Shown here in pieces: positions 37,856-46,306 of a DNA stretch of 46,306 nt. Every line of letters starts with the position of its first letter. Positions within the stretch are counted from its first letter, which is position 1. The notes under the pieces are model-generated. The model worked only from the letters and a program-made list of their open reading frames with translations. It had not been told where the DNA came from and searched no databases. Source of the DNA: Actinomycetota bacterium (lineage in GTDB: Bacteria; Actinomycetota; Acidimicrobiia; Acidimicrobiales; VFJN01); contig VFJN01000049.1 of the NCBI GenBank assembly GCA_009886035.1, forward strand, positions 1 through 46,306, in the 5' to 3' direction. Both the position numbers and the translations under genes were made by a program.

Positions 37856-38926
37856 TCAGTCGTCGAGGCTGATCGGCTGATCGTCGGGGTGGACCGCACC
37901 CTCGGCCGCCTCGGCTTCGGCGTCGAGATCGACACCGATACCCATCTGTACCCGGATGCGCTCGGAGATCTCGATCATGATCTCCGGGTTGTCGTGGAGG
38001 AACTGCTTGGCGTTCTCCCGGCCCTGGCCGAGTTGCTCGCCTTCGTACGTATACCAAGCGCCCGACTTCTTCACGATGTCGTTGTCCACTCCGATATCGA
38101 GCACGCCACCCTCACGGCTCACACCCTTGCCGTACATGATGTCGAACTCGGCCTGACGGAACGGCGGGGCGCATTTGTTCTTCACGACCTTCACCCGGGT
38201 GCGGTTGCCCACCACCTCGACACCATCTTTGATGGACTCGATACGCCGAATGTCCAGCCGGACCGAACTGTAGAACTTCAGGGCCCGACCGCCCGGCGTG
38301 GTCTCAGGACTGCCGAACATCACGCCGATCTTCTCACGGAGCTGGTTGATGAAGATGAGGATCGTGTCGGTCTTGTTGAGGTTGGCCGTGAGCTTGCGGA
38401 GGGCCTGGGACATGAGCCGGGCCTGGAGGCCCATGTGGCTATCGCCCATATCGCCTTCGATCTCGGCCCGAGGAGTGAGCGCCGCCACCGAGTCGATCAC
38501 GACAACATCGATGGCCCCGGAACGCACGAGCATGTCGGTGATCTCGAGGGCTTGCTCACCCGTGTCGGGCTGGGAGATGAGCAGTTCATCCACATCCACC
38601 CCGATGGCCCGGGCGTAAATGGGATCCATGGCGTGCTCGGCATCCACGTAGGCACAGATGCCGCCCAGCCGTTGCGCCTCGGCCACCACATGCATGGCGA
38701 GGGTGGACTTGCCGGAAGACTCCGGGCCGTAGATCTCGGTAACCCGGCCGCGCGGTAGGCCACCGATGCCCAAGGCGAGGTCGAGGGCCAACGCCCCGGT
38801 GGGCACCGTGCCGATCACCATCGAGCCCTTCTCACCCATCTTCATCACGGCACCCTTGCCGTACTGCTTTTCGATACTGGCCAGACTTAGCTCCAGCGCC
38901 TTCTGCTTGTCCTTGTTCTGTTCCAC
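37856..38926 (-). CDS. recA: Recombinase RecA
   Basis: '[17 protein letters not shown]', '[36 protein letters not shown]'. GTG start with AGAGGAG upstream. Confidence 0.98.
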   Translation of the reverse strand: MEQNKDKQKALELSLASIEKQYGKGAVMKMGEKGSMVIGTVPTGALALDLALGIGGLPRGRVTEIYGPESSGKSTLAMHVVAEAQRLGGICAYVDAEHAMDPIYARAIGVDVDELLISQPDTGEQALEITDMLVRSGAIDVVVIDSVAALTPRAEIEGDMGDSHMGLQARLMSQALRKLTANLNKTDTILIFINQLREKIGVMFGSPETTPGGRALKFYSSVRLDIRRIESIKDGVEVVGNRTRVKVVKNKCAPPFRQAEFDIMYGKGVSREGGVLDIGVDNDIVKKSGAWYTYEGEQLGQGRENAKQFLHDNPEIMIEISERIRVQMGIGVDLDAEAEAAEGAVHPDDQPISLDD

Positions 38927-39036
38927 CTGGCGTCTCCTCTTGCGTGCGGGTTTGCGTCTTGATCTGGGGGATGCCGTCGAACCTACGCAGGGGGTGTGAC
39001 AGCCCTGCCAAGCTCGAACGACACCAGTGTAGTTAC

Positions 39037-39048
39037 GAACAGCCGTTC
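39037..39048. promoter_or_regulatory. LexA operator upstream of recA
   Basis: cGAACAGCCGTTCg, 111 bp upstream of the recA GTG. Confidence 0.8.
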
Positions 39049-39174
39049 GATCAAGGATGCGGGCGCCCCGGCCCTGCTCGGCACTGGCCACCCCCGCCAG
39101 GGTGGCTGATCGGCGGGGGGGAGAGCGCGCCGCGGTCGACCTCCCGCGGGCCGGGGGTGAGGGGGATGGCCGGG

Positions 39175-39807
39175 TCAGATGTCGAACTGCGGGCGCCCGC
39201 GCCTTGACCGTTTTAGTTCACTGAAGTGAGGGTTGTGGCCGAGGACCACCACGGCGTCCCACAGATCCAACGCCTCCTGACCCTGGGGGGCCTCATTGAT
39301 GATCGGACCAAAGAAACTGGGCCCATCGGGGGGTCCGAAGGTGAGCACGGGGGTGCCAACGTTACCGCCACAGCGGTCGAGCGCGGCCTGTGTCTCCCCC
39401 GCGATGAGGGCATCGTGTTCGGTACTGGTGGCGGTAGCCCCCAGGCCCACCGGGTACCCCAGTGCCTCCAAAATGTGCGCCACCCCTGCCGGGGTATCGA
39501 AGCGGGCCGCATCCCCCTCATGGTGAATCGCCTCCCCGAAGGCGGTGAACAGTGGCAGCACCGCCGCCTCCCCCAACTCGATCCGCACGCCCGCCGCCAC
39601 CCGCAGCAACTCGAGGCCCCGGGTGTGGCGACGTTCGTAACCGGGGGCAAAATCCGTTGCGTAATCACGTTCACCATTAACCATGCGCAAAGAAATAAAC
39701 CGCCAAGTCACCTCGAGGGGTCGCTCCTCCATGACATTGACCACCCAGCGCGACGTGAGCCACGCCCAGGGGCAGACAGGATCCCAGAAGAAATCGACTT
39801 CAGTCAT
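39175..39807 (-). CDS. DsbA-family / mycothiol-dependent nitroreductase (Rv2466c)-like protein
   Basis: '[19 protein letters not shown]' thioredoxin-fold active-site region. Confidence 0.85.
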   Translation of the reverse strand: MTEVDFFWDPVCPWAWLTSRWVVNVMEERPLEVTWRFISLRMVNGERDYATDFAPGYERRHTRGLELLRVAAGVRIELGEAAVLPLFTAFGEAIHHEGDAARFDTPAGVAHILEALGYPVGLGATATSTEHDALIAGETQAALDRCGGNVGTPVLTFGPPDGPSFFGPIINEAPQGQEALDLWDAVVVLGHNPHFSELKRSRRGRPQFDI

Positions 39808-39872
39808 GACCCGGTTCTACTTCACCGCCCAGGCCCACCGGGAGAAGGGAAGCCAAGACGGTCGCCATCAGC

Positions 39873-41105
39873 TCAGCGCAACAATCGCCGCCGGAGACGA
39901 TCCATGGCGGAAATCACCGCCATCTGGCGCACACGATCACGATCGCCGGGGAGTTCAATGCGGATCGCGGCGGCCTCATCGGGGCCGGCGATCCCGATCC
40001 ACACCACCCCCGGTGGCTCACCATCTTGCTCGGTGGGCCCGGCCACGCCGGTAGTGGAAAGACCGATGTCGGCCCCCAGCAACCGCCGCACGCCCGTGGC
40101 CATGGCGAGCGCCGCGGCTTCGGACACCACCGGACCCTCCGGCACGTCGAGCAGGTCGGTCTTTACATCGCTGGCGTAGGAGACGACGCCGCCCCGGAAC
40201 CAGTCGCTGGCTCCCGGTACCGCCACCACCCGCGAGGCCATGAGGCCCCCGGTGAGCGACTCGGCTACCGCCAGGGTGAGGCCCTGGGCCACCAGCAACC
40301 TGCCCACCTCGGCTTCCATCGGAAGGTCTTCATTGGTGAACACGTGATCCCCCAACACGGCGCGCACCTCGGCCTCCTCGGCATCGAGGAGGGCATCGGC
40401 CTCTGCGCGAGTGGCCGAGCGGGCCGTGAGGCGGACCTTGATGCCTTCGATGCCACTGGCCAGGAACGCAAGAGTGGGGTTGCCGGCGAGGTCGAGAGCC
40501 ACCACTCGCGGGTCGAGCAGTTCCGAGATCCGCGACTCGCTCTCCCCCCACGTGCGCAACACTCGGCTCACAAAGACCTGCGGGGCCCCCGACCGGCGGA
40601 CCAGGTCCGGGAGCACGGCCCGCTCGATCATCTCCTTCATCTCATAAGGCACCCCGGGGACGGCGTAGATGACCTTGTCGCCCACCGGGCAGATCAGCCC
40701 CGGGGCCGTCCCGGTGCGCTGCTCGATCACGACGGCACCTTCCGGCACGTCGGCCTGGCGAAGGTTGTTCTCCGCCATCACCCGCCCGCGCGACTCGAAG
40801 AGCCCGCGGATGACCTCGCCGATTTCGGGATGGTGCACCAACCCCACGCCCATCACCTGGGCGATGGCCTCGCGGGTGATGTCGTCCTGGGTGGGGCCGA
40901 GGCCGCCGCACAGGATGACCGCCTCGGCCCGTTCGAGCGCCTCGTTGATGCAGGCCACGATGCGCTCGAGGTTGTCGCCCACCTTCGTTTGACGCAGGTG
41001 CTCGATGCCAGCGATGGCCAACTGCTCCCCCATCCAGGAGGAATTCGTGTCGATGATCTGCCCGAGTAACAACTCGGTGCCAATGGCCACGATCTCGCAT
41101 CGCAT
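39873..41105 (-). CDS. cinA: CinA-like competence/damage-inducible protein (molybdopterin-binding plus NMN amidohydrolase domains)
   Basis: 'CEIVAIGTELLLGQIIDTNSSWMGEQLA', 'CGGLGPTQDDITREAI', 'AESLTGGLMASRVVAVPGASDWFRGGVVSY'. Confidence 0.95.
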   Translation of the reverse strand: MRCEIVAIGTELLLGQIIDTNSSWMGEQLAIAGIEHLRQTKVGDNLERIVACINEALERAEAVILCGGLGPTQDDITREAIAQVMGVGLVHHPEIGEVIRGLFESRGRVMAENNLRQADVPEGAVVIEQRTGTAPGLICPVGDKVIYAVPGVPYEMKEMIERAVLPDLVRRSGAPQVFVSRVLRTWGESESRISELLDPRVVALDLAGNPTLAFLASGIEGIKVRLTARSATRAEADALLDAEEAEVRAVLGDHVFTNEDLPMEAEVGRLLVAQGLTLAVAESLTGGLMASRVVAVPGASDWFRGGVVSYASDVKTDLLDVPEGPVVSEAAALAMATGVRRLLGADIGLSTTGVAGPTEQDGEPPGVVWIGIAGPDEAAAIRIELPGDRDRVRQMAVISAMDRLRRRLLR

Positions 41106-41108
41106 GGG

Positions 41109-41672
41109 CTAGCGAGAACCCAACACGGTGACGGCGCGACGACCCTCCGCCAGATATTGCGCGCCGCTCCATAGCGTCAGTACCAGCGCCGCCGCCAAAA
41201 TCCCGTTGGCCACCCAGGGGAAGTCACCCGCGGTGAGCGGGAGCAACCCAAAGCCCACCGCCACCTCCTGCACCACTGTCTTGGTCTTGGCCATGCCGCT
41301 AGCGGGCACCGCCAAACCTCGCCGACCCCAATAAGAACGCAGCCCTTGGATACCTATCTCACGCGCCGTGATGATGGCCACGGGCACCCACCAGAACGTG
41401 CCGTTAGCCACCAGGGCAAACATCACGCCGAGCACCAGCACCTTGTCGGCCAAGGGATCGAGGAAGGCACCGGAACGGGTGGTGCCCTGACGCCGAGCGA
41501 TCAGCCCGTCGATGCCGTCGGTCACACACAGGGCGATCCAGAGCACCAACGCCACCCACGAGTCGCCCGAGTGGGCCACGATGGCAATCAGCGGCAGCGT
41601 GAGGATCAGTCGACCGGCCGTCACCAGATTGGCGGGCGTAGCGAGGGCCGAGGGCCCGAACTTCCCGGTCAT
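41109..41672 (-). CDS. pgsA: CDP-diacylglycerol-glycerol-3-phosphate 3-phosphatidyltransferase
   Basis: CDP-alcohol phosphatidyltransferase motif 'DGIDGLIARRQGTTRSGAFLDPLADKVLVL'. 4-bp overlap with rimO. Confidence 0.93.
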   Translation of the reverse strand: MTGKFGPSALATPANLVTAGRLILTLPLIAIVAHSGDSWVALVLWIALCVTDGIDGLIARRQGTTRSGAFLDPLADKVLVLGVMFALVANGTFWWVPVAIITAREIGIQGLRSYWGRRGLAVPASGMAKTKTVVQEVAVGFGLLPLTAGDFPWVANGILAAALVLTLWSGAQYLAEGRRAVTVLGSR

Positions 41673-42949
41673 TGCGGCCGCGCCAACGCCAGCGGCTGAC
41701 CGTAGAGATCGGGGCCCTCGGCACCGGTGATGCAAACCGATCTGATTTCGCCCACCACCAGGCTCGTCGGCACCGTGATGATGCCGTCGATCTCGGGGGC
41801 TTCACGATGGCTACGGGCCACGCCGGGCGCGTCGACCAGCACATCTACCTGTGAGCCGATGAGGTCGTCGCGGCGAGTGGCGGTGATGGTGTCCTGCGCG
41901 TGCCGGAGCTCGGCGAGTCGTTCGCCCATCAGGGCAGGGGAAACGGCAGAATCGAGGTCGGCGGCGTAGGTACCTTTTTCGCGGGAGTAGGCAAAGAAGC
42001 CACACCAGTCCAGTTGCGCCTCGTCCACGAACGCCAGCAGTTGATCGTGGTCGTCCTCGGTCTCGCCGGGATAGCCGACGATGAAGTTGGACCGAAACGC
42101 GGCGGTCGGTTCCAGGGCGCGGATGGCCTCCACGCGCTCGAGGAACTTGGCGCCATCGCCCCAGCGCCGCATGCGCCGCAGGAGTGGAGCCGACACATGC
42201 TGGAGCGACAGGTCGAAGTACGGCACGCCGGTGGCCAGGATGGCGGCGACCAGTCGCTCGGTGAGGTCGGACGGGTAGAGGTACAACAGCCGCACGCGCT
42301 CCGCCCGTTGGCTCACCAACTCGATGAGCGGCACGAGGTCCTTCGTGCCCACCCCCTGGTCACGTCCGTAGCTCGCAAGGTCCTGCGCCACCAGCACGAT
42401 TTCTTTGCCTCCGCCCGCCACCAGTTCGTCTACCTCGGTGAGGATTTGAGCAACGGAACGGGATCGCTGGGGGCCACGGAAGCTTGGGATGGCACAAAAG
42501 CCGCAGGCCTTGTCGCAGCCCTCGGCCACCTTCACATAGGCCCACGGAACCGCCGAGGCCGGCCGGGGCAAGTTGAGCAGATCGAAGGCGGGCAGAGGCT
42601 TCCCGCCGGGCTTACGGCCGAGGGTGATCGGCACCCCGAACCCTGCCACCGCATCCACCTCCGGCAGGGCGGCGGCCAACTCGTCGCCGTACCGCTCGGC
42701 CATACACCCCGTTACCACCAGTTCGGCATCGGCGTGCTTGCGATCGGCCAGGGCCAAAACCACATCGATCGACTCTTGACGGGCCTCCTCGATGAAGGCA
42801 CACGTGTTCACCACGACCAGATCGGCATCGTCGGGCGACGTCGCCGGTAACAGACCATCGGCCAGCAAAGTGCCCACCAGTTTATCGGAGTCCACCTGGT
42901 TCTTGGGACAGCCGAGGGTCTCCACGAAAAAGGTGCGACGCCCGGACAT
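41669..42949 (-). CDS. rimO: Ribosomal protein S12 methylthiotransferase
   Basis: 'VETLGCPKNQVDSDKLVGTL', 'VAEGCDKACGFCAIPSFRG', 'DLSLQHVSAPLLRRMRR'. Confidence 0.96.
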   Translation of the reverse strand: MSGRRTFFVETLGCPKNQVDSDKLVGTLLADGLLPATSPDDADLVVVNTCAFIEEARQESIDVVLALADRKHADAELVVTGCMAERYGDELAAALPEVDAVAGFGVPITLGRKPGGKPLPAFDLLNLPRPASAVPWAYVKVAEGCDKACGFCAIPSFRGPQRSRSVAQILTEVDELVAGGGKEIVLVAQDLASYGRDQGVGTKDLVPLIELVSQRAERVRLLYLYPSDLTERLVAAILATGVPYFDLSLQHVSAPLLRRMRRWGDGAKFLERVEAIRALEPTAAFRSNFIVGYPGETEDDHDQLLAFVDEAQLDWCGFFAYSREKGTYAADLDSAVSPALMGERLAELRHAQDTITATRRDDLIGSQVDVLVDAPGVARSHREAPEIDGIITVPTSLVVGEIRSVCITGAEGPDLYGQPLALARPQ

Positions 42950-42983
42950 GCCCCCAGGCTACCGGGGGACCCCGGCCCGGCTC

Positions 42984-43910
42984 CTACTGGGCGTGATGCA
43001 GGCGCAGGCCCGCTCGGGGCCAGTCGAAACTCACGAGCGCACCCGTACTGGACAGCGTGCAGTAGGCAGTGCGCTGATCCGCACCGCCGAAGCAGATGTT
43101 CGTCACCATCTGATCGGGCAGGGGAACGTGCTCGACGGTGGCGCCATCGGGGGAGATAGCGGTGATGCCGCCGTTGACCAGGGTGCCCACGCACACCCAC
43201 CCCTCCCCATCCACGGCGAGGCTGTCGAGCAGTTGCAGACCGGGGAGGCCCGCCAGGAGTTGCCCCCCGTTGCCGTACGGGTTCCCCTGGTTCTCCGGCG
43301 ACACCTCGCCCGGGGCCGACAGCGCCCACCAATAGACCCGCCCGGTGTGGGTTTCGGCGGCGTAGAGGCGCGTGCCGTCGGGCGAGAGGCCAACCCCGTT
43401 GGGGGCATCGAGGGGAAAGATCATCTCGGTGCAGGCGGATCCGTCGACCCTGGCGTAATGGATGCCGGTGCGATCAGTGGAGCGTTCGAGACGAACGCCG
43501 TGGTCGGTGAACCAGAAACCACCGTGGCCATCGAAGACCAAGTCGTTCGGAGCGCGTAACGGGCCCGAGGACGACTCCGTGTAGAGGGTGGACGCCACGC
43601 CGGTGGTGAGGTCGACCCGCTGGATCGACCCCCCGGTCCACTCCGGGGGAACGGCGCCCGGGAGCGTGAAACCCATCACGTCGACCCAACTGAAACACCC
43701 CCCGTTGTTGCAGATGTACATGGCGCCGTCGGGGCCCAGCGCCGCTCCGTTGGGACCACCACCGAGATCGGCCACCACGCTGACCTCGCCGTCGGCACCC
43801 ACCCTGGTAAGCGTGCCGCGAGCGATCTCCACCAGGATCACGTCCCCGTTGTCCATCGCTACGGGACCTTCGGGAAACTTGAGGCCGGTGGCTAGTTCAG
43901 TGAGATCCAT
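42984..43910 (-). CDS. SMP-30/gluconolactonase/LRE family protein
   Basis: 'LKFPEGPVAMDNGDVILVEIARGTL', 'GGPNGAALGPDGAMYICNNGG', 'RAPNDLVFDGHGGFWFTDHG'. Confidence 0.95.
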   Translation of the reverse strand: MDLTELATGLKFPEGPVAMDNGDVILVEIARGTLTRVGADGEVSVVADLGGGPNGAALGPDGAMYICNNGGCFSWVDVMGFTLPGAVPPEWTGGSIQRVDLTTGVASTLYTESSSGPLRAPNDLVFDGHGGFWFTDHGVRLERSTDRTGIHYARVDGSACTEMIFPLDAPNGVGLSPDGTRLYAAETHTGRVYWWALSAPGEVSPENQGNPYGNGGQLLAGLPGLQLLDSLAVDGEGWVCVGTLVNGGITAISPDGATVEHVPLPDQMVTNICFGGADQRTAYCTLSSTGALVSFDWPRAGLRLHHAQ

Positions 43911-43951
43911 GCCCCCTTGCTAGCAGTCCAGCCGCCGGGGCGTGCCCCGTT

Positions 43952-43988
43952 CCGCGCCTCGGGACGGGTTTTCGGTCCCCCGGCGCGG
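43952..43988. terminator. GC-rich hairpin between ftsK and SMP-30 gene
   Basis: CCGCGCCtcGGGAC-gggttttcg-GTCCCccGGCGCGG. Confidence 0.45.
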
Positions 43989-44073
43989 TTCCCCGCCGCC
44001 CTGGTGGCCCGGGGAGCGGCCGCCCACCACCGGCTGCGCCTCCCCGGCCGGGAAAGGCACGGCCCCACGCCGA

Positions 44074-46290
44074 TTAGACGTCGCCTTGCTCCATCGCGTT
44101 CTCGAACTCCTCGAGGCTCATCAACACCGACCGGGCCTTCGAACCCTCCGAGGGTCCCACGATGCCCTGCTGCTCCAACAGGTCCATGAGGCGACCGGCG
44201 CGGGCGAACCCCACCTTGAGCTTCCGCTGCAACATCGAGGTGGAGCCCAACTGCGACCGCACGACGAGTTCGGTGGCCTGCACAAGCAGATCGTCGTCCT
44301 CGTCGCCTCCGCTCGTGCTCCTGCCCATTGACGAACCGGCCGCATCGTCGGGACCCTGCACCGCTTTGTCGAACACGATGTCGGGGGCCTGACGCTTCCA
44401 GACCGCCGCCACCTTGCGCACCTCTTCCTCACTCACCCAGGCACCCTGTATCCGTGACGGCGCGGAAGAGGCCGGACCCAACAGGAGCATGTCGCCCTTA
44501 CCGATCAGTCGCTCCGCACCCTGTTGGTCGAGGATCACGCGACTGTCCATGGCACTGGAAACCGCGAAGGCCAAGCGGGCGGGCACGTTGGCCTTGATCA
44601 CGCCGGTGATCACGTTCACCGACGGGCGCTGGGTGGCAATCACCAGGTGGATACCTACGGCCCGAGCCATCTGGGCGATGCGACAGATGGAGTCCTCTAC
44701 GTCGCGCGCCGCCACCATCATGAGATCGGCGAGTTCGTCGATCACCACAAGAATGAAGGGGAGCCGAGGGAACTCCCGGGCCACCTCGCCGGAGGGCAGC
44801 ACCACATCGGGCAGGTCACCGCGATCGTGGGCGGCGTTGTAACCGGTGATGTCGCGAAAGCCCACCTCGGCCAGCAGGTCGTAGCGACGTTCCATCTCGC
44901 GCACGGCCCAGGCCAGCGCATTGGCCGCCTTCTTGGGATTGGTCACCACCTGGGTGAGCAAATGGGGAAGCCGGTCGTATTGGCCCATCTCCACCCGCTT
45001 GGGATCCACCAGGATCATGCGCACCTGTTCGGGGGTGGAGCGCATGAGGATCGACGTAATCAACGAATTGAGACAACTCGACTTGCCGGCGCCGGTGGCA
45101 CCGGCGATGAGGATGTGCGGCATGGTGGCCAGGTTCATCAGTACGGCTTTGCCGTTGATGTCGCGACCCACCGCTACCTCGAGGGGATGCTTTGCCCGCT
45201 TGGCCTCCGCGGAGCCAAGGATGTCGCCGAGCGCCACGATCTGTCGGTCGCTGTTGGGCACCTCCACGCCGATCGCCTGGCGCCCCGGGATCGGCGCCAG
45301 GATGCGTACGTCGGGAGACGCCATGGCATAGGCGATGTCTTTATGCAGGCTGGTGACCCGGGCCACCTTCACCCCGGGGCCGAGTTCAAGTTCGTAGCGG
45401 GTGACCGACGGACCCACCACCATCCCTACCAGTTTCGTCTCCACCCCATGCTGGGCGAGGGCCTGTTCCAGTACTCGCCCGGCCTCCTCGACGGCAGCCC
45501 TGTCCACCTCGTGGGCATCGGCTCGCTGCAGCAGCGACAGGGCGGGCAACTTCCAGGGCGAACCCTTGACGGCCGGGCCTAGCTCGATCTCCAATTGCTC
45601 ACCGGATACGGGCTCGATCAGCTCGGCGGCGAGTTGGGGAGCCCGGGGCTGGGGCTTCCGGCGCCGCTTCACCGGTTCCTCCGCCTCATCTTCGTCTTCG
45701 TCCATCGCGTCGGCGTCTTGGTCGAAAACCTGCAGGTCGGCCTCGTCGTCGGTCACCGTGTCGAGAGAGAAAAGATTGCTGCCGATGCGCTTGGCGGCCT
45801 CAAGGAACGCCGCGGTGGCCGGGGCCGTGCGGGCCGCGGTATGACCAGCCACGACGCGTACCGGTACACGGGTGAGCACCACGAGACCCGCCACGGCCAT
45901 CGCGGTGAGAACCAGGGCAGCCCCCCACGGGGCAATGCCCCACGCCAGCGGACCAGCCACCGCCACCCCGAGCAGACCTCCCGCTCCGACCAGAGCGTCG
46001 GTGGGGGCATCGAGGCCGGGACGCCCGCTCACCAGATGGAGGAAGCCGCAGCCCGATATCGCCAGCAGCAACCCGCCGACCCAGAGGTGGGAGCGCGAGG
46101 CGAGCGTTTCCTCTTCTTCCTCGTAGGGCTCTCCGTCCTCGTCGTAGAGCACCGGCCGACCCCGCAGGAGGAGGCAGCCGATGACCAGCAGAGCCATCGG
46201 CGCCAGCACCCGTCCCCCGCCAATGGTGGTGCCAATAGCCGCATTGAGCCCGCGGCCCAACGGGCCGGCCGAGTCGAAATAGATGCCCAT
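44074..46290 (-). CDS. ftsK: DNA translocase FtsK (5' end possibly outside window)
   Basis: 'PHILIAGATGAGKSSCLNSLITSILMRSTPEQVRMILVDPKRVEM', 'LVIATQRPSVNVITGVIKANVPARLAF', C-terminal gamma domain. Confidence 0.96.
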   Translation of the reverse strand: MGIYFDSAGPLGRGLNAAIGTTIGGGRVLAPMALLVIGCLLLRGRPVLYDEDGEPYEEEEETLASRSHLWVGGLLLAISGCGFLHLVSGRPGLDAPTDALVGAGGLLGVAVAGPLAWGIAPWGAALVLTAMAVAGLVVLTRVPVRVVAGHTAARTAPATAAFLEAAKRIGSNLFSLDTVTDDEADLQVFDQDADAMDEDEDEAEEPVKRRRKPQPRAPQLAAELIEPVSGEQLEIELGPAVKGSPWKLPALSLLQRADAHEVDRAAVEEAGRVLEQALAQHGVETKLVGMVVGPSVTRYELELGPGVKVARVTSLHKDIAYAMASPDVRILAPIPGRQAIGVEVPNSDRQIVALGDILGSAEAKRAKHPLEVAVGRDINGKAVLMNLATMPHILIAGATGAGKSSCLNSLITSILMRSTPEQVRMILVDPKRVEMGQYDRLPHLLTQVVTNPKKAANALAWAVREMERRYDLLAEVGFRDITGYNAAHDRGDLPDVVLPSGEVAREFPRLPFILVVIDELADLMMVAARDVEDSICRIAQMARAVGIHLVIATQRPSVNVITGVIKANVPARLAFAVSSAMDSRVILDQQGAERLIGKGDMLLLGPASSAPSRIQGAWVSEEEVRKVAAVWKRQAPDIVFDKAVQGPDDAAGSSMGRSTSGGDEDDDLLVQATELVVRSQLGSTSMLQRKLKVGFARAGRLMDLLEQQGIVGPSEGSKARSVLMSLEEFENAMEQGDV

Positions 46291-46306
46291 CGCCGAGATG
46301 ATCCCC

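Noticed and set aside
39087-39106. GCCACCC-ccgcca-GGGTGGC hairpin between recA and the DsbA-like gene
   Set aside because: Probably an ordinary terminator or chance GC hairpin; no U-tract, so not called as a feature.
144-46290. Numerous long antisense or shifted-frame ORFs in the supplied track (e.g. 22242-24479 +, 33411-34739 +, 36430-37743 +)
   Set aside because: They lie opposite confidently identified genes and have low-complexity His/Arg/Gly/Pro-rich translations typical of spurious ORFs in high-GC DNA.
1-46306. CRISPR array or known anti-phage defence system
   Set aside because: No regularly spaced repeats and no recognisable defence nuclease, methylase or toxin-antitoxin genes were seen.

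Overview
High-GC actinobacterial chromosome segment, with gene order and content suggesting an Acidimicrobiia-like lineage (inference). Most of it is ordinary core genome. The right half has ftsK, rimO, pgsA, cinA, recA, miaB, miaA, dapF, hflX, a DapC-like aminotransferase, dapD, dapE, lexA, a LysM protein and nrdR. The middle has a B12-dependent ribonucleotide reductase (nrdJ), a molybdopterin oxidoreductase, a VIT1/CCC1 transporter and a RibD-like reductase. The left third has PBP1A, a heterodimeric ABC exporter and assorted oxidoreductases/hydrolases. The main accessory feature is at the left edge (1-~2630): two 3'-end copies of the RNase P RNA gene (rnpB) share an exact 31-bp direct repeat (79-109 and 2594-2624). 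They bracket a ~2.5-kb segment with a C-terminally truncated tyrosine recombinase, a SHOCT-domain protein and a small unknown ORF. This looks like a decayed integrative element that used the rnpB 3' end as its attachment site. Other supported observations: three LexA-type operators in the lexA/LysM divergent promoter plus one upstream of recA; two NrdR-box-like sites exactly 42 bp apart upstream of nrdJ, next to a plausible -35/-10; a 56-aa internally deleted RidA-like gene missing from the ORF track; and an ABC exporter pair whose degenerate motifs fall in the same composite ATP site. I found no CRISPR array, tRNA, rRNA or recognisable defence system. All assignments come from reading the sequence; no database search was run.
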